Source: Streptomyces sp. CB02058 (GTDB lineage: Bacteria; Actinomycetota; Actinomycetes; Streptomycetales; Streptomycetaceae). From it: a DNA stretch of 64,000 nucleotides. The notes below the pieces were generated by a model. It ran no database searches, was not told where the DNA came from, and worked only from the letters and a program-made list of their open reading frames with translations. Shown here one piece after another: positions 6,898-15,649 of the stretch (the stretch's first letter is position 1; every line of letters starts with the position of its first letter). The translations under genes were made by a program, and so were the position numbers. The stretch is taken from positions 434,001-498,000 of the forward strand of contig NZ_LIPG01000004.1 in NCBI RefSeq assembly GCF_001905505.1, in the 5' to 3' direction.

Positions 6898-8189
6898 GGT
6901 GCCTCCAGCGGGATCAGGGCTTCCACACGGTAGCCCCCCGTCGGGCGACGGCCGGTGTCCAGGGTTCCTTCGTAGACGGCGAGACGCTCGCGCAGGCCGA
7001 TCAGGCCCCGGCCGTTCCCGGAGAGGGCCCTCTCGCCCATGTGCCCACCGGTGTCGGTGACTTCGACGCGGAGCCGCTCCCGGCCGTACTCGACGGTCAC
7101 CGCGGCGGTGGAGCCGGACGCGTGCTTCACGCTGTTGGTCAGGGCTTCCTGGACCACGCGGTAGGCGGTGAGCTCCACGCCCGGCGGGAGAGGGCGTGGC
7201 GGACCGGTCACGGTGAGGCCGACCGGCAGCCCGGTGTCCCGGACCCGCCCGACCAGTGCCTCCAGCTGCCCGAGGCCGGGCTGCGGGGCCAGCCCCGCGT
7301 CGGTGCCGGTCATGTCCGCGTCCTCGCCCGGGCCGTGGTCCTCGCCTCCCATGGTGAGCAGGCCCATGACGTGACGCAGTTCGGTCATGGCCGCCCGCCC
7401 GCCGGCCTCGACGGCCAGCAACGCCTCCCCGGCCTGCTCGGGAGAGGTCTTCATGACCGTGCGCGCGGCACCGGCCTGGATGATCATCACGCTGACGTTG
7501 TGGGTGACGACGTCGTGCAGTTCGCGGGCGATCCTGGCCCGCTCGTGCTCGACCGCCCGGCGCAGCGCCTCGGTCTGCTCGTGTTCCAGGGCGGAGAGGC
7601 GGGTGCGGCTCTCGTCGCTCCGGAGTCTCCAGGTGCGCACCCCGATGGCGGCCACCGCCATCGGAGCCAGGATCAGCAGCGCGACGTACTCGTTGGGGAC
7701 GATCGGTCTCACCGAGTTCCCGGCAGTTCCGACCAGCACGACCGCCACCGGCAGCACCGCCAGGGTCGCCACCCGGTAGGGGCTGTGGACGGCGGCGCTG
7801 TAGACGGCGACGACGAACGCGTAGAAGGTGAGCCGCGATACGTCGTACGGGGTGAGCAGGGCCGCGGCCGTCACCACGCACAGAATGGCGAGTGGGTAGC
7901 GGCGGCGCAGCGCGAGCGCGGCCGAGGCGACGAACGCGAGGGTCACCATGAGGGTCAGGCCGTCGAGACCGGAGGGCGGCACATGGCGGACCACGCCGGG
8001 TGGGAGCCCGTCCGCCTGCTGCCTCCAGTTGTCGACGGCGTAGTGGAGGGTGGTGATGCCGAGCACCAGCGCCAGGAGCGCGTCGAACTGCCTGGCGCGC
8101 CGGGTGGGCCGCGGGGGCGGGCCCGACGGACTCCGGGCGTCACGGAGCGCTTCTTGCAGCCACGTCGACGCCGTACGTACGTTCATCAC
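6894..8189 (-). CDS. Two-component sensor histidine kinase, HisKA_3 type
   Basis: The 431-residue protein has a cytoplasmic N terminus, about five hydrophobic segments (roughly residues 37-50, 78-95, 100-113, 119-135, 141-186) with little extracellular loop, a coiled coil, and a dimerisation motif ERARIARELHDVVTHNVSVM with phospho-acceptor His225. The ATPase domain shows the N box (VVQEALTNSVKHA), DTGG and GRGLIGLRER. GTG 8189 and ATG 8186 are adjacent alternatives without a clear ribosome site. Short-loop kinases of this kind often sense membrane damage; the stimulus here is unknown. It overlaps the response regulator by 4 nt. Confidence 0.92.
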   Translation of the reverse strand: MMNVRTASTWLQEALRDARSPSGPPPRPTRRARQFDALLALVLGITTLHYAVDNWRQQADGLPPGVVRHVPPSGLDGLTLMVTLAFVASAALALRRRYPLAILCVVTAAALLTPYDVSRLTFYAFVVAVYSAAVHSPYRVATLAVLPVAVVLVGTAGNSVRPIVPNEYVALLILAPMAVAAIGVRTWRLRSDESRTRLSALEHEQTEALRRAVEHERARIARELHDVVTHNVSVMIIQAGAARTVMKTSPEQAGEALLAVEAGGRAAMTELRHVMGLLTMGGEDHGPGEDADMTGTDAGLAPQPGLGQLEALVGRVRDTGLPVGLTVTGPPRPLPPGVELTAYRVVQEALTNSVKHASGSTAAVTVEYGRERLRVEVTDTGGHMGERALSGNGRGLIGLRERLAVYEGTLDTGRRPTGGYRVEALIPLEAP

Positions 8190-8277
8190 CGGTTCATTGT
8201 CGCCACCGCGCGGGGCGTTCGGGTCCGTCTCCGTGACCGTTCCCGGCGCGGCGCCTGCATCAGCCGCCTACATCGCA

Positions 8278-8303
8278 GGGATGACTTCTCCGGGGATCAT
8301 CCC
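8278..8303. promoter_or_regulatory. Dyad between the kinase and exporter genes
   Basis: GGGATGA (8278-8284) and TCATCCC (8297-8303) are perfect inverted arms 12 bp apart in the 212-bp divergent region, about 100 bp upstream of the ATPase ATG. This is a candidate site for the adjacent response regulator; the link is inferred. Confidence 0.4.
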
Positions 8304-8401
8304 GGTGCGGTACCGCGCGGGGTCCGGGCGGGCGACGCGTGACGGCCGGGCCCGCTCCTAGCGTTCGGGAGGTCAGCAGCCCGGACCCGAGGAGCCACCC
8401 C

Positions 8402-9109
8402 ATGACCACGTCGGTGATCGAACTGCGGGGGGCGGGCCGCCGCTACGGCGACGGCCCGCCCGCGCTGCACGAGGCATCGTTCACGGTGCGGTCCGGGGAG
8501 GCCGTCGCGGTCCTCGGCCCCTCCGGCAGCGGCAAGTCCACCCTGCTCAACCTGATCGCGGGCCTGGACCGGCCGGACACCGGGACCGTGACCGTGGACG
8601 GGGTGAGGGTGGACCGGCTGGGCGAGGCCGGTGCCGCGCTGTACCGGCGGTCCAGGATCGGCATGATCTTCCAGTTCTTCAACCTGCTCGACGATCTGAC
8701 CGTCGCCGACAACGTCGTCCTGCCCGCGCGGCTGGCGGGTGTGTCCCGCGCGGAGGCGGACCGCCGGGCGGCGGAACTCCTCGAGACGCTCGGCATCGCC
8801 CGGCACGCGCGCTCCTGCCCGGGGCGGCTGTCCGGCGGCGAGCGCCAGCGCGTGGCGGTGGCACGGGCGTTGATGAACCGGCCCGCGGTGCTCTTGGCCG
8901 ACGAGCCGACAGGAGCCCTGGACACGGCGGCGGGACAGGACGTCGCCGGGCTGCTCACCGGCCTCAACGCGGAGGGGCAGACCATCGTCCTGGTCACCCA
9001 CGATCTCGCTCTGGCCCGGTCCTGCACGAACCGTACGGTCCGGATCGCCGACGGCCGGATCACCGACGACGTCCGGTCGGACGCCGTCACCCCCGAGGGC
9101 GTCCGATGA
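8402..9109 (+). CDS. MacB/LolD-like ABC transporter ATP-binding protein
   Basis: The 235-residue ATPase has Walker A GPSGSGKST (39-47), Q-loop FQFFNLLDDLTV, signature LSGGERQRVAVARAL, Walker B VLLADEPTGALD and H-loop LVTHD. The ADEPTGALD form and the lack of an extra C-terminal domain are typical of the MacB/LolD class, which powers FtsX-type permeases in export or extraction of peptides and lipophilic compounds. ATG at 8402 follows GGAGCC. It overlaps the permease by ATGA and is divergent from the two-component system. Confidence 0.93.
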   Translation: MTTSVIELRGAGRRYGDGPPALHEASFTVRSGEAVAVLGPSGSGKSTLLNLIAGLDRPDTGTVTVDGVRVDRLGEAGAALYRRSRIGMIFQFFNLLDDLTVADNVVLPARLAGVSRAEADRRAAELLETLGIARHARSCPGRLSGGERQRVAVARALMNRPAVLLADEPTGALDTAAGQDVAGLLTGLNAEGQTIVLVTHDLALARSCTNRTVRIADGRITDDVRSDAVTPEGVR

Positions 9110-11454
9110 GTGCGCTCGGCAGGGTGGTGCGTTCGGGGGTGGGGAGGCGCCGGGTGCAGACGCTGGTGATCGGGCTCGCCACGATGATGGCGGTGGCCGC
9201 GTCCGTCCTCGGCGGATCGCTGCTCGTGGTCTCCGGCGCGCCGTTCTCCGACGCCTTCGCGGACCGGCACGGCGCTCATCTGTCCGTCGAGTTCGACGCG
9301 GCCGAAGTGAGCGCCGCGCGGCTTTCGGAGTCCGCGGACGCCGAAGGTGTGAGCGGTGCGGCCGGTCCCTTCCGTACGGCGACGGTCACTCCGGAGCCGG
9401 ACGGGCGGAGCCCCGGCTGGCCGATGACCGTGGTCGGCCGGGACGGCCCCGGCGAGGACGTGGACGAGGTGAGGCTGCTCGACGGGCGGTGGCCGGCGCG
9501 TCCCGGCGAGCTGGTCCTGTCCGCAAAAGCCCCGCTCGCCCCGGTCCTGGGAGCGGAGGTCGTCCTTACCGGCCTGCCCGGCGACCCGGCGCTGACGGTG
9601 GTCGGGACGGCCCGGTCGGTCACCGGGACCGCCGACGCCTGGGTGGTCCCGTCCCAGATGCCGGCGCTCACCGCTCCCGGGGGCGGCGGCTACCAGATGC
9701 TCTACCGCTTCGCCGACGCGGACAGCGGCGCCGCGATCGCCGCGGGCCGCGAGGCGGTGGCCGGGGACCTGCCGCCGGAGGCCGTCGTCGGCGAGCAGTC
9801 CTGGCTGGCCGTGAGGAAGAGCGCCGAGCGCGACACGGCCGTCTACATCCCGTTCCTCGTCGCGTTCGGGACGCTCGGCCTCGTCATGTCGGTGCTCGTC
9901 GTCGGCAACGTCGTCGCGGCGGCGGTCGGCACGGGGACCCGCCGGATCGGCATCCTCAAGGCGGTCGGTTTCACCCCGGCCCAGGTCGTACGGGCCTACG
10001 TCGGCCAGGCGCTGGTCCCGGCCGCCGTCGGCACGGTCCTCGGTGTCCTGGCCGGCCATCTGCTGGCCGTCCCCGTGCTGGCGGAGACCGGGGAGGTCTA
10101 CGGCTCCTCGTCCCTGACCGTCGCCCCCTGGGTCGACCTGACGGTGGCCGGCGGGGCGCTCGGCCTCGTGGCGGTGACCGCGTGGGCGAGTGCCTGGCGG
10201 GCCGGGCGCCTTCGTACGGTGGACGCACTCGCCGTCGGGCGCACCACCTCGACGGGGCGCGGGCGGTGGGCCGCCCGCCTGGCCGGGCGGCTGCCGTTGC
10301 CGCAGCCGGTCGCACTGGGCCTGACCCGGCCCTTCGCACGGCCCGCCCGGGTGCTGGCCATGGGCACCGCGGTGCTGTTCGGCACCGTCGCCGTCACGTT
10401 CACCGTGGGGATGGCCGCCTCGCTCGGCGAGGTGATGGAGGCCAGGGCGCACGATGTCGCCGATGTCACCGTGCCCGCGCCCCCGCCGGACTTCGCGCCC
10501 CCGCTCCCCGGCGAGGAGAAGCGGCCGGCGGCCGACCCCGCCGCGGTCGCCGCGGCGGTCGAGGCCGATCCCGGAACCGGTAGGTACTACAGCGCAGCGA
10601 CCATCCGCGCGACCCTGTCCGGCGTGACCGGCATCGTCGACGTGATCGCCTTCACCCACGACGCGTCCTGGGGCGGCTACACGATGGTCTCGGGCCGCTG
10701 GATCGACGGGCCAGGCGAGGCCGTGGTCCCGACCCCCTTCCTGGCCACCACCGGCACCCGCGTCGGCGACACCGTCACGGTGAACGGTCTGGCCGAGCCG
10801 GTCACGGTCCGGATCGTCGGCGAGGTCCTCGACCCGCGCAACGCCGGCATGCAGGTCTTCACCGACGTGGCGACGCTCGCGTCCGCACACCCCGACCTGA
10901 CGGACACGAGCCATCACATCGCGGTCGCACCGGGCACCGGGGTGTCCGCCTACGTCGACGCGCTGAACGAGGACCTCGCGCCGCTGGGGACCACGGCACA
11001 GGAGGGCGGGCTCCGCTCCGGCGGTGACATGGCCGTCACGCTCAACGCGCTCTCCGTGGTCCTCACGCTGATGCTGGTCGCCGTCGCCGCGCTCGGTGTG
11101 CTCAACAGCGTGCTGCTCGACACCCGCGAGCGCTTCCGGGAGCTGGGGATCCACAAGGCCCTGGGCATGACGCCCCGGCAGACCGTCGCGATGGTCGTCA
11201 CCTCGGTCGTGGTGACCGGGCTGGCCGCGGGAGCCCTGGGCGTGCCGCTCGGCGTGGCCCTGCACGGCTGGGTGCTGCCCGAGATGGGCGAGGGCGTGGG
11301 GCTCCGGCTGCCCGACTCGGTCATCGCCGTCTACGGCCCGGCCGAACTGCTCCCGCTCGCCCTGGGCGGCCTGCTCATCGCCACCACGGGTGCGCTCCTG
11401 CCCGCCGGCTGGGCCGCGAGGACCCGGACCGCCACGGCTCTGCGCACCGAGTAG
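9106..11454 (+). CDS. FtsX-family ABC transporter permease
   Basis: The 782-residue permease has an N-terminal membrane segment (about 15-40), a large extracytoplasmic domain, a first FtsX core (IPFLVAFGTLGLVMSVLVVG near 245-265, with IGILKAVGFTPAQVVRAYVG), a second extracytoplasmic domain and a second FtsX core near the C terminus (LNALSVVLTLMLVAVAALGV, then ELGIHKALGMTPRQTVAMVV). This duplicated form is common in actinomycete MacB-like exporters. Translation is coupled to the ATPase through ATGA. The exported substrate is unknown; antimicrobial or cell-envelope stress compounds are reasonable guesses from the partner two-component pair. Confidence 0.92.
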   Translation: MSALGRVVRSGVGRRRVQTLVIGLATMMAVAASVLGGSLLVVSGAPFSDAFADRHGAHLSVEFDAAEVSAARLSESADAEGVSGAAGPFRTATVTPEPDGRSPGWPMTVVGRDGPGEDVDEVRLLDGRWPARPGELVLSAKAPLAPVLGAEVVLTGLPGDPALTVVGTARSVTGTADAWVVPSQMPALTAPGGGGYQMLYRFADADSGAAIAAGREAVAGDLPPEAVVGEQSWLAVRKSAERDTAVYIPFLVAFGTLGLVMSVLVVGNVVAAAVGTGTRRIGILKAVGFTPAQVVRAYVGQALVPAAVGTVLGVLAGHLLAVPVLAETGEVYGSSSLTVAPWVDLTVAGGALGLVAVTAWASAWRAGRLRTVDALAVGRTTSTGRGRWAARLAGRLPLPQPVALGLTRPFARPARVLAMGTAVLFGTVAVTFTVGMAASLGEVMEARAHDVADVTVPAPPPDFAPPLPGEEKRPAADPAAVAAAVEADPGTGRYYSAATIRATLSGVTGIVDVIAFTHDASWGGYTMVSGRWIDGPGEAVVPTPFLATTGTRVGDTVTVNGLAEPVTVRIVGEVLDPRNAGMQVFTDVATLASAHPDLTDTSHHIAVAPGTGVSAYVDALNEDLAPLGTTAQEGGLRSGGDMAVTLNALSVVLTLMLVAVAALGVLNSVLLDTRERFRELGIHKALGMTPRQTVAMVVTSVVVTGLAAGALGVPLGVALHGWVLPEMGEGVGLRLPDSVIAVYGPAELLPLALGGLLIATTGALLPAGWAARTRTATALRTE

Positions 11455-11542
11455 GAGCCGGAGCGGCCGGCGTGCGGGGGCGGTCAGGCACTCGGGCACA
11501 GGCGCCCGGACCCGGGGGCGCGGGCACAGGTCAGGGCACCGA

Positions 11543-11573
11543 TTGCATGATCAAAATCGGGTGCGGTTAACAT
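11543..11573 (+). promoter_or_regulatory. Candidate promoter of the GAPDH gene
   Basis: TTGCAT (11543-11548) and TTAACA/TAACAT (11567-11573) are spaced 18-19 bp apart in a lower-GC patch about 35 bp upstream of the GTG start. This resembles a housekeeping sigma factor promoter, but the match is moderate. Confidence 0.45.
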
Positions 11574-11604
11574 ATGAGCACCGCCTAGCTCGAAAGATGG
11601 ACTT

Positions 11605-13050
11605 GTGACTGCCACCGAGGACTCGTTCACCAATTGGAAGACCCGCGAGGAGATCGCGGAGTCGATGATCCCGATCATCGGGAAGCTGCACCGCGAGCGG
11701 GATGTCACGATCCTGCTCCACAGCCGCTCCCTGGTGAACAAGTCGGTGGTCAGCATTCTCAAGACCCACCGCTTCGCCCGGCAGATAGCCGGCGAGGAGC
11801 TCTCGGTCACCGAGACGCTGCCGTTCCTGCACGCGCTCACCGCGCTCGACCTCGGTCCTTCGCAGATCGACCTCGGCATGCTCGCCGCGACCTACCGGAG
11901 CGACGACCGCGGCCTCTCGGTGGAGGACTTCACCGCCGAGGCCGTGGCCGGCGCCACCGGCGCCAACAAGACGGAGCGCCGCGAGTCGCGCGACGTCGTG
12001 CTCTACGGATTCGGCCGCATCGGCCGCCTCCTGGCCCGCCTGCTCATCGAGAAGACCGGCTCGGGCAACGGCCTGCGGCTGCGCGCCATCGTCGTACGCC
12101 AGGGCGCCGGGCAGGACATCGTCAAGCGCGCGTCGCTGCTGCGCCGCGACTCGATCCACGGCCAGTTCCAGGGCACGATCACCGTCGACGAGGCGAACAG
12201 CAGGATCATCGCCAACGGCAACGAGATCCAGGTCATCTACTCGGACGACCCGACCTCGGTCGACTACACGGCGCACGGCATCAAGGACGCCATCCTGATC
12301 GACAACACCGGCCGGTGGCGCGACCGCGAGGGCCTCTCCAAGCACCTGCGCCCGGGTATCGCGAAGGTCGTCCTCACCGCCCCGGGCAAGGGGGACGTCC
12401 TCAACATCGTCCATGGCGTGAACCACGACATGATCAAGCCGGACGAGCAGATCATCTCCTGCGCCTCCTGCACCACCAACGCGATCGTGCCGCCGCTGAA
12501 GGCGATGGCGGACGAGTACGGCGTACTCCGCGGCCATGTCGAGACCGTCCACTCGTTCACCAACGACCAGAACCTGCTGGACAATTACCACAACTCCGAC
12601 CGGCGCGGACGTTCGGCGCCGCTCAACATGGTGATCACCGAGACCGGTGCCGCCTCCGCCGTCACCAAGGCGCTGCCCGACCTCCAGGCGAAGATCACCG
12701 GCAGCTCGATCCGCGTCCCGGTGCCGGACGTCTCGATCGCGATCCTGAATCTGCAGCTCGCGCGCGGCACCAGCCGCGAGGAGGTCCTCGACTACCTCCG
12801 CAACGTGTCGCTGACCTCGCCGCTCAGGCGCCAGATCGACTTCATCACCGCTCCCGACGCGGTGTCGAGCGACTTCATCGGCTCGCGCCACGCATCGATC
12901 GTCGACGCCGGAGCCACGAAGGTCGAGGGCGACAACGCGATCCTCTACCTCTGGTACGACAACGAGTTCGGCTACTCCTCCCAGGTCATCCGGGTCGTCC
13001 AGCACGTCTCCGGCGTGGAGTACCCGACCTACCCGGCACCGGCGGCCTGA
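11605..13050 (+). CDS. Glyceraldehyde-3-phosphate dehydrogenase, long actinomycete form
   Basis: The 481-residue protein carries about 130 residues before the NAD-binding Rossmann domain (VVLYGFGRIGRLLARLLI), unlike the 330-residue glycolytic form. The catalytic Cys289 lies in ISCASCTTNAIVPP, followed by HSFTNDQNLLDNYH and the C-terminal WYDNEFGYSSQV. It converts glyceraldehyde 3-phosphate to 1,3-bisphosphoglycerate in the cytoplasm. Long forms of this type are widespread in Streptomyces beside a shorter glycolytic enzyme; the role of the N-terminal part is not established. GTG at 11605 has only a weak ribosome site (GAAAGATGG). Followed by a strong hairpin. Confidence 0.93.
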   Translation: MTATEDSFTNWKTREEIAESMIPIIGKLHRERDVTILLHSRSLVNKSVVSILKTHRFARQIAGEELSVTETLPFLHALTALDLGPSQIDLGMLAATYRSDDRGLSVEDFTAEAVAGATGANKTERRESRDVVLYGFGRIGRLLARLLIEKTGSGNGLRLRAIVVRQGAGQDIVKRASLLRRDSIHGQFQGTITVDEANSRIIANGNEIQVIYSDDPTSVDYTAHGIKDAILIDNTGRWRDREGLSKHLRPGIAKVVLTAPGKGDVLNIVHGVNHDMIKPDEQIISCASCTTNAIVPPLKAMADEYGVLRGHVETVHSFTNDQNLLDNYHNSDRRGRSAPLNMVITETGAASAVTKALPDLQAKITGSSIRVPVPDVSIAILNLQLARGTSREEVLDYLRNVSLTSPLRRQIDFITAPDAVSSDFIGSRHASIVDAGATKVEGDNAILYLWYDNEFGYSSQVIRVVQHVSGVEYPTYPAPAA

Positions 13051-13055
13051 CCGCC

Positions 13056-13090
13056 GGGCGGGCGGCTCCCGCGCCGGGAGCCGCCCGCCC
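13056..13090 (+). terminator. Strong hairpin terminator after GAPDH
   Basis: GGGCGGGCGGCTCCC and GGGAGCCGCCCGCCC form a perfect 15-bp stem with loop GCGCC, starting 6 nt after the GAPDH stop. It may also serve the convergent PP2C gene that ends at 13111. Confidence 0.9.
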
Positions 13091-13110
13091 GCCCCACGGG
13101 GCGTCCGGTC

Positions 13111-15255
13111 TCAGGCGAGTTCCGCCTCCTCTGCCCCGGGCAGGGGCTGTTCGGCCCAGATGGTCTTGCCGGTGGCGGTGTAGCGGGTGCCCCAGCGCTC
13201 GGTGAGGCTCGCGACGAGCAGGAGTCCGCGTCCGCCCTCGTCGAAGATCCGGGCGCGGCGCAGGTGCGGGGCGGTGCTGCTGCCGTCGACGACCTCGCAG
13301 ATGAGGGCGGTGTCCCTGATGAGCCGGAGCCGGATCGGGTCCCCGCCGTAGCGGATGGCGTTGGTGACCAGCTCGGAGACGACCAGTTCGGTGGTGAACA
13401 CGGCGTCGTCCAGGCCCCATGCCACGAGTTGGGCCGAGGCGCGTTTGCGGGCGTTGGACACGACGGCCGGATCGGCGACCAGGTCCCACGAGACGAAGTG
13501 GCCCGCGTCCAGGCGCCGGGTGCGGGCCAGCAGAAGGGCGACGTCGTCGTTCGGCTGCTCGGGGACGAGCGCCTCCATGACGGCGTCGCAGGTGTCTTCG
13601 AGGGAGTGTGTGGAGCGGCCGAGCAGCGAGCGGAGCTCGGCGAGGGAGTCGTCGACGTCCCGGCCCGCCGCCTCGATCAGTCCGTCGGTGAAGAGGGCGA
13701 GCCTGCTGCCCTCGGGCACCTCGAAGTCCGCCGCCTCGAAGGGCGCTCCGCCTGTGCCGAGCGGCGGCCCCGGGGGCAGCCGGAGCTGTTCGACGGTGCC
13801 GTCGGGGCGGGCCAGCATCGGCTCGGGGTGGCCCGCCCGGGCCATCGTGCAGTGCCCGGTCGCCGGGTCGTACACGGCGTACAGACAGGTCGCGCCCGCG
13901 ACCGTCGCGCCTTCGGCGCTGTCGGGCGGCTGTTCGCGGTCGAGCGTCGTCGCCAGGTCGTCGAGCTGGGTGAGCAGTTCCTCGGGGGCGAGGTCGACGT
14001 CGGCCAGCGTCCGCACGGCGGTCCGGAGCCTGCCCATGGTGGCGGAGGCGTGCAGGCCGTGGCCGACGACGTCACCGACGATCAGGGCGACCCGTGCGCC
14101 GGACAGCGGGATGACGTCGAACCAGTCCCCTCCGAAGCCCGCGCCCCCGGTGTTCGGGAGATAGCGCGCGGTGACGTCGACGGCCTTCTGACGGGCGGCG
14201 CGGCGGGGCAGCAGGCTGCGCTGCAGGGCGAGTGCCGTGGCCCGCTCGCGGGTGTAACGACGGGCGTTGTCCACGCAGACGGCCGCCCGCGAGACGAGCT
14301 CGGCCGCGAGCTGGAGGTCCGCGGCGCCGAATCCGGCGGGGGTCCGATGGCGGCAGAACAGCGCGATGCCGAGGGTGATGCCGCGGGCCCGCAGCGGGAC
14401 GACCAGTACCGAATGGATCTTGTTGACGCGCAGGCTCCGCGCCCGTGCGGGGTCGTCCGTCCAGCTCCGCAGGGCCTCCTCGTCGACGGCGTAGCGGGCC
14501 GGCTCTCCACTGATCAGCGCGCCGCCCACCACGGAGTTGCGGCTGTATTCGTGGGTCTCGCCGAGCGGGACGACCGATTCGGGGCAGCCCGCGAGCACGG
14601 ACCGCTGGGCCACTCGGTGGAAGGAGATCCTCTCCCGGTGCAGCACGGAGCGCGCCTCGTCTCCGGTCAGCACCTCGGACAGCAGGTCGACGGTCACGAA
14701 GTCGGCGAAGTCCTCGATGGCCAGCTCCGCCAGTTCCTCGGCGGTGCGGCCCACGTCGAGGGTGCTGCCGATGCGCATGCTGGCCTTGTTCAGAACGGCC
14801 AGGCGCCGGCGCGCCCAGAACTGCTCGGTCGTGTCGAGCGTCACGACGCAGACACCCTGCACCTCGCCGGCGGCGTCGCGTACGGGCGACAGCGCCGCCT
14901 GCCAGATGTGCTCGGTGTCCTGGACCACGAGGTGCGTCTCGTACGGCTCGCCCTCGCCCGAGTGCATCACCCGCTCGATGGCTTCCCCGAGGCCCTCCCC
15001 GCCCTCCAGATACAGGCCGGGCTCGATCTCCCCGGGGCGCAGCCCGAGCATCGACGCCTCGGTCCTGTCGACGGAGACGCACGCCGCCCCGTTGGCCATG
15101 GCGAGCAGCTGGTCCCGGCCGAAGTAGGCGACCGGAACCGGGAGCTGCTCCAGGATCCGGCAGCGCACGTCGTCGGACGGCGGGACGACGGCCGCCCGTG
15201 CGGGCCCGTCACCCTCCGCAGGCGGGCCCCTGCGGCCCGTCCCGTCCGCGCTCAT
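13111..15255 (-). CDS. PAS-GAF-PP2C (SpoIIE) phosphatase with HATPase domain
   Basis: The 714-residue protein has, in order, a PAS-like domain (ILEQLPVPVAYFGRDQLLAM to about residue 145), a GAF domain (about 165-320), a SpoIIE/PP2C phosphatase (GGDWFDVIPLSGARVALIVG, DVVGHGLHASATM, FTDGLIEA) and a C-terminal GHKL kinase-like domain (ELVSELVTNAIRYGG, EGGRGLLLVASL). Such Streptomyces proteins regulate sigma factors by dephosphorylating anti-sigma antagonists while the GHKL domain may bind or phosphorylate the partner. ATG at 15255 (MSADGTGRR) is chosen; an in-frame ATG near 15366 and the open frame to 15507 are alternatives without better ribosome sites. No sigma or anti-sigma gene adjoins. Confidence 0.9.
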   Translation of the reverse strand: MSADGTGRRGPPAEGDGPARAAVVPPSDDVRCRILEQLPVPVAYFGRDQLLAMANGAACVSVDRTEASMLGLRPGEIEPGLYLEGGEGLGEAIERVMHSGEGEPYETHLVVQDTEHIWQAALSPVRDAAGEVQGVCVVTLDTTEQFWARRRLAVLNKASMRIGSTLDVGRTAEELAELAIEDFADFVTVDLLSEVLTGDEARSVLHRERISFHRVAQRSVLAGCPESVVPLGETHEYSRNSVVGGALISGEPARYAVDEEALRSWTDDPARARSLRVNKIHSVLVVPLRARGITLGIALFCRHRTPAGFGAADLQLAAELVSRAAVCVDNARRYTRERATALALQRSLLPRRAARQKAVDVTARYLPNTGGAGFGGDWFDVIPLSGARVALIVGDVVGHGLHASATMGRLRTAVRTLADVDLAPEELLTQLDDLATTLDREQPPDSAEGATVAGATCLYAVYDPATGHCTMARAGHPEPMLARPDGTVEQLRLPPGPPLGTGGAPFEAADFEVPEGSRLALFTDGLIEAAGRDVDDSLAELRSLLGRSTHSLEDTCDAVMEALVPEQPNDDVALLLARTRRLDAGHFVSWDLVADPAVVSNARKRASAQLVAWGLDDAVFTTELVVSELVTNAIRYGGDPIRLRLIRDTALICEVVDGSSTAPHLRRARIFDEGGRGLLLVASLTERWGTRYTATGKTIWAEQPLPGAEEAELA

Positions 15256-15649
15256 GGGCCCATCACTCGTCCTCCCCGCCTGGGCCGTCTCTTTCGGATC
15301 CTGCCCGGCTCGCGACGCCCGGCACGCACGCTCGCCGCGTCGCCGTCGGCCGTCGATGCTCCGCATGGACTCCCTCCTCCGCCGCGCGCTCGCACGCACC
15401 GGACGCCGCTCCCGGCCCGATCCGAAAGAAACGGCCTGGACGGGTCGTCCACACACATCGATATGCCTCCTCCGTTCCAGCATGCGCGTGCGGCTACCGG
15501 CTCTCAACCGCCCCTCTGCCCGTCACGGCCGTTTGACCCGACCGCGCCCCGCCCGGAGCCTCCACCTGCACCGGCAGGACACCGTACGAACCGGTGGCCG
15601 GCACGCGCGCTATCGCCTCGACTCCGCCGGGTGTACGAGCCACGGGTCT
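15256..15649. other. 394-bp intergenic region with a spaced inverted repeat
   Basis: No gene is supported. Two 18-base segments, 15283-15300 (GGCCGTCTCTTTCGGATC) and 15419-15436, are inverted copies matching at 17 of 18 positions and separated by 118 bp. They lie upstream of the PP2C gene and could be paired regulatory sites. The remainder is arginine- and proline-codon-like shadow sequence. Confidence 0.5.

Noticed and set aside
8443..11499. 1018-codon open frame on the minus strand opposite the ABC/FtsX genes
   Set aside because: Its protein is dominated by G, R, H, D and P in the pattern of an antisense shadow; the opposite strand encodes well-defined transporter proteins.
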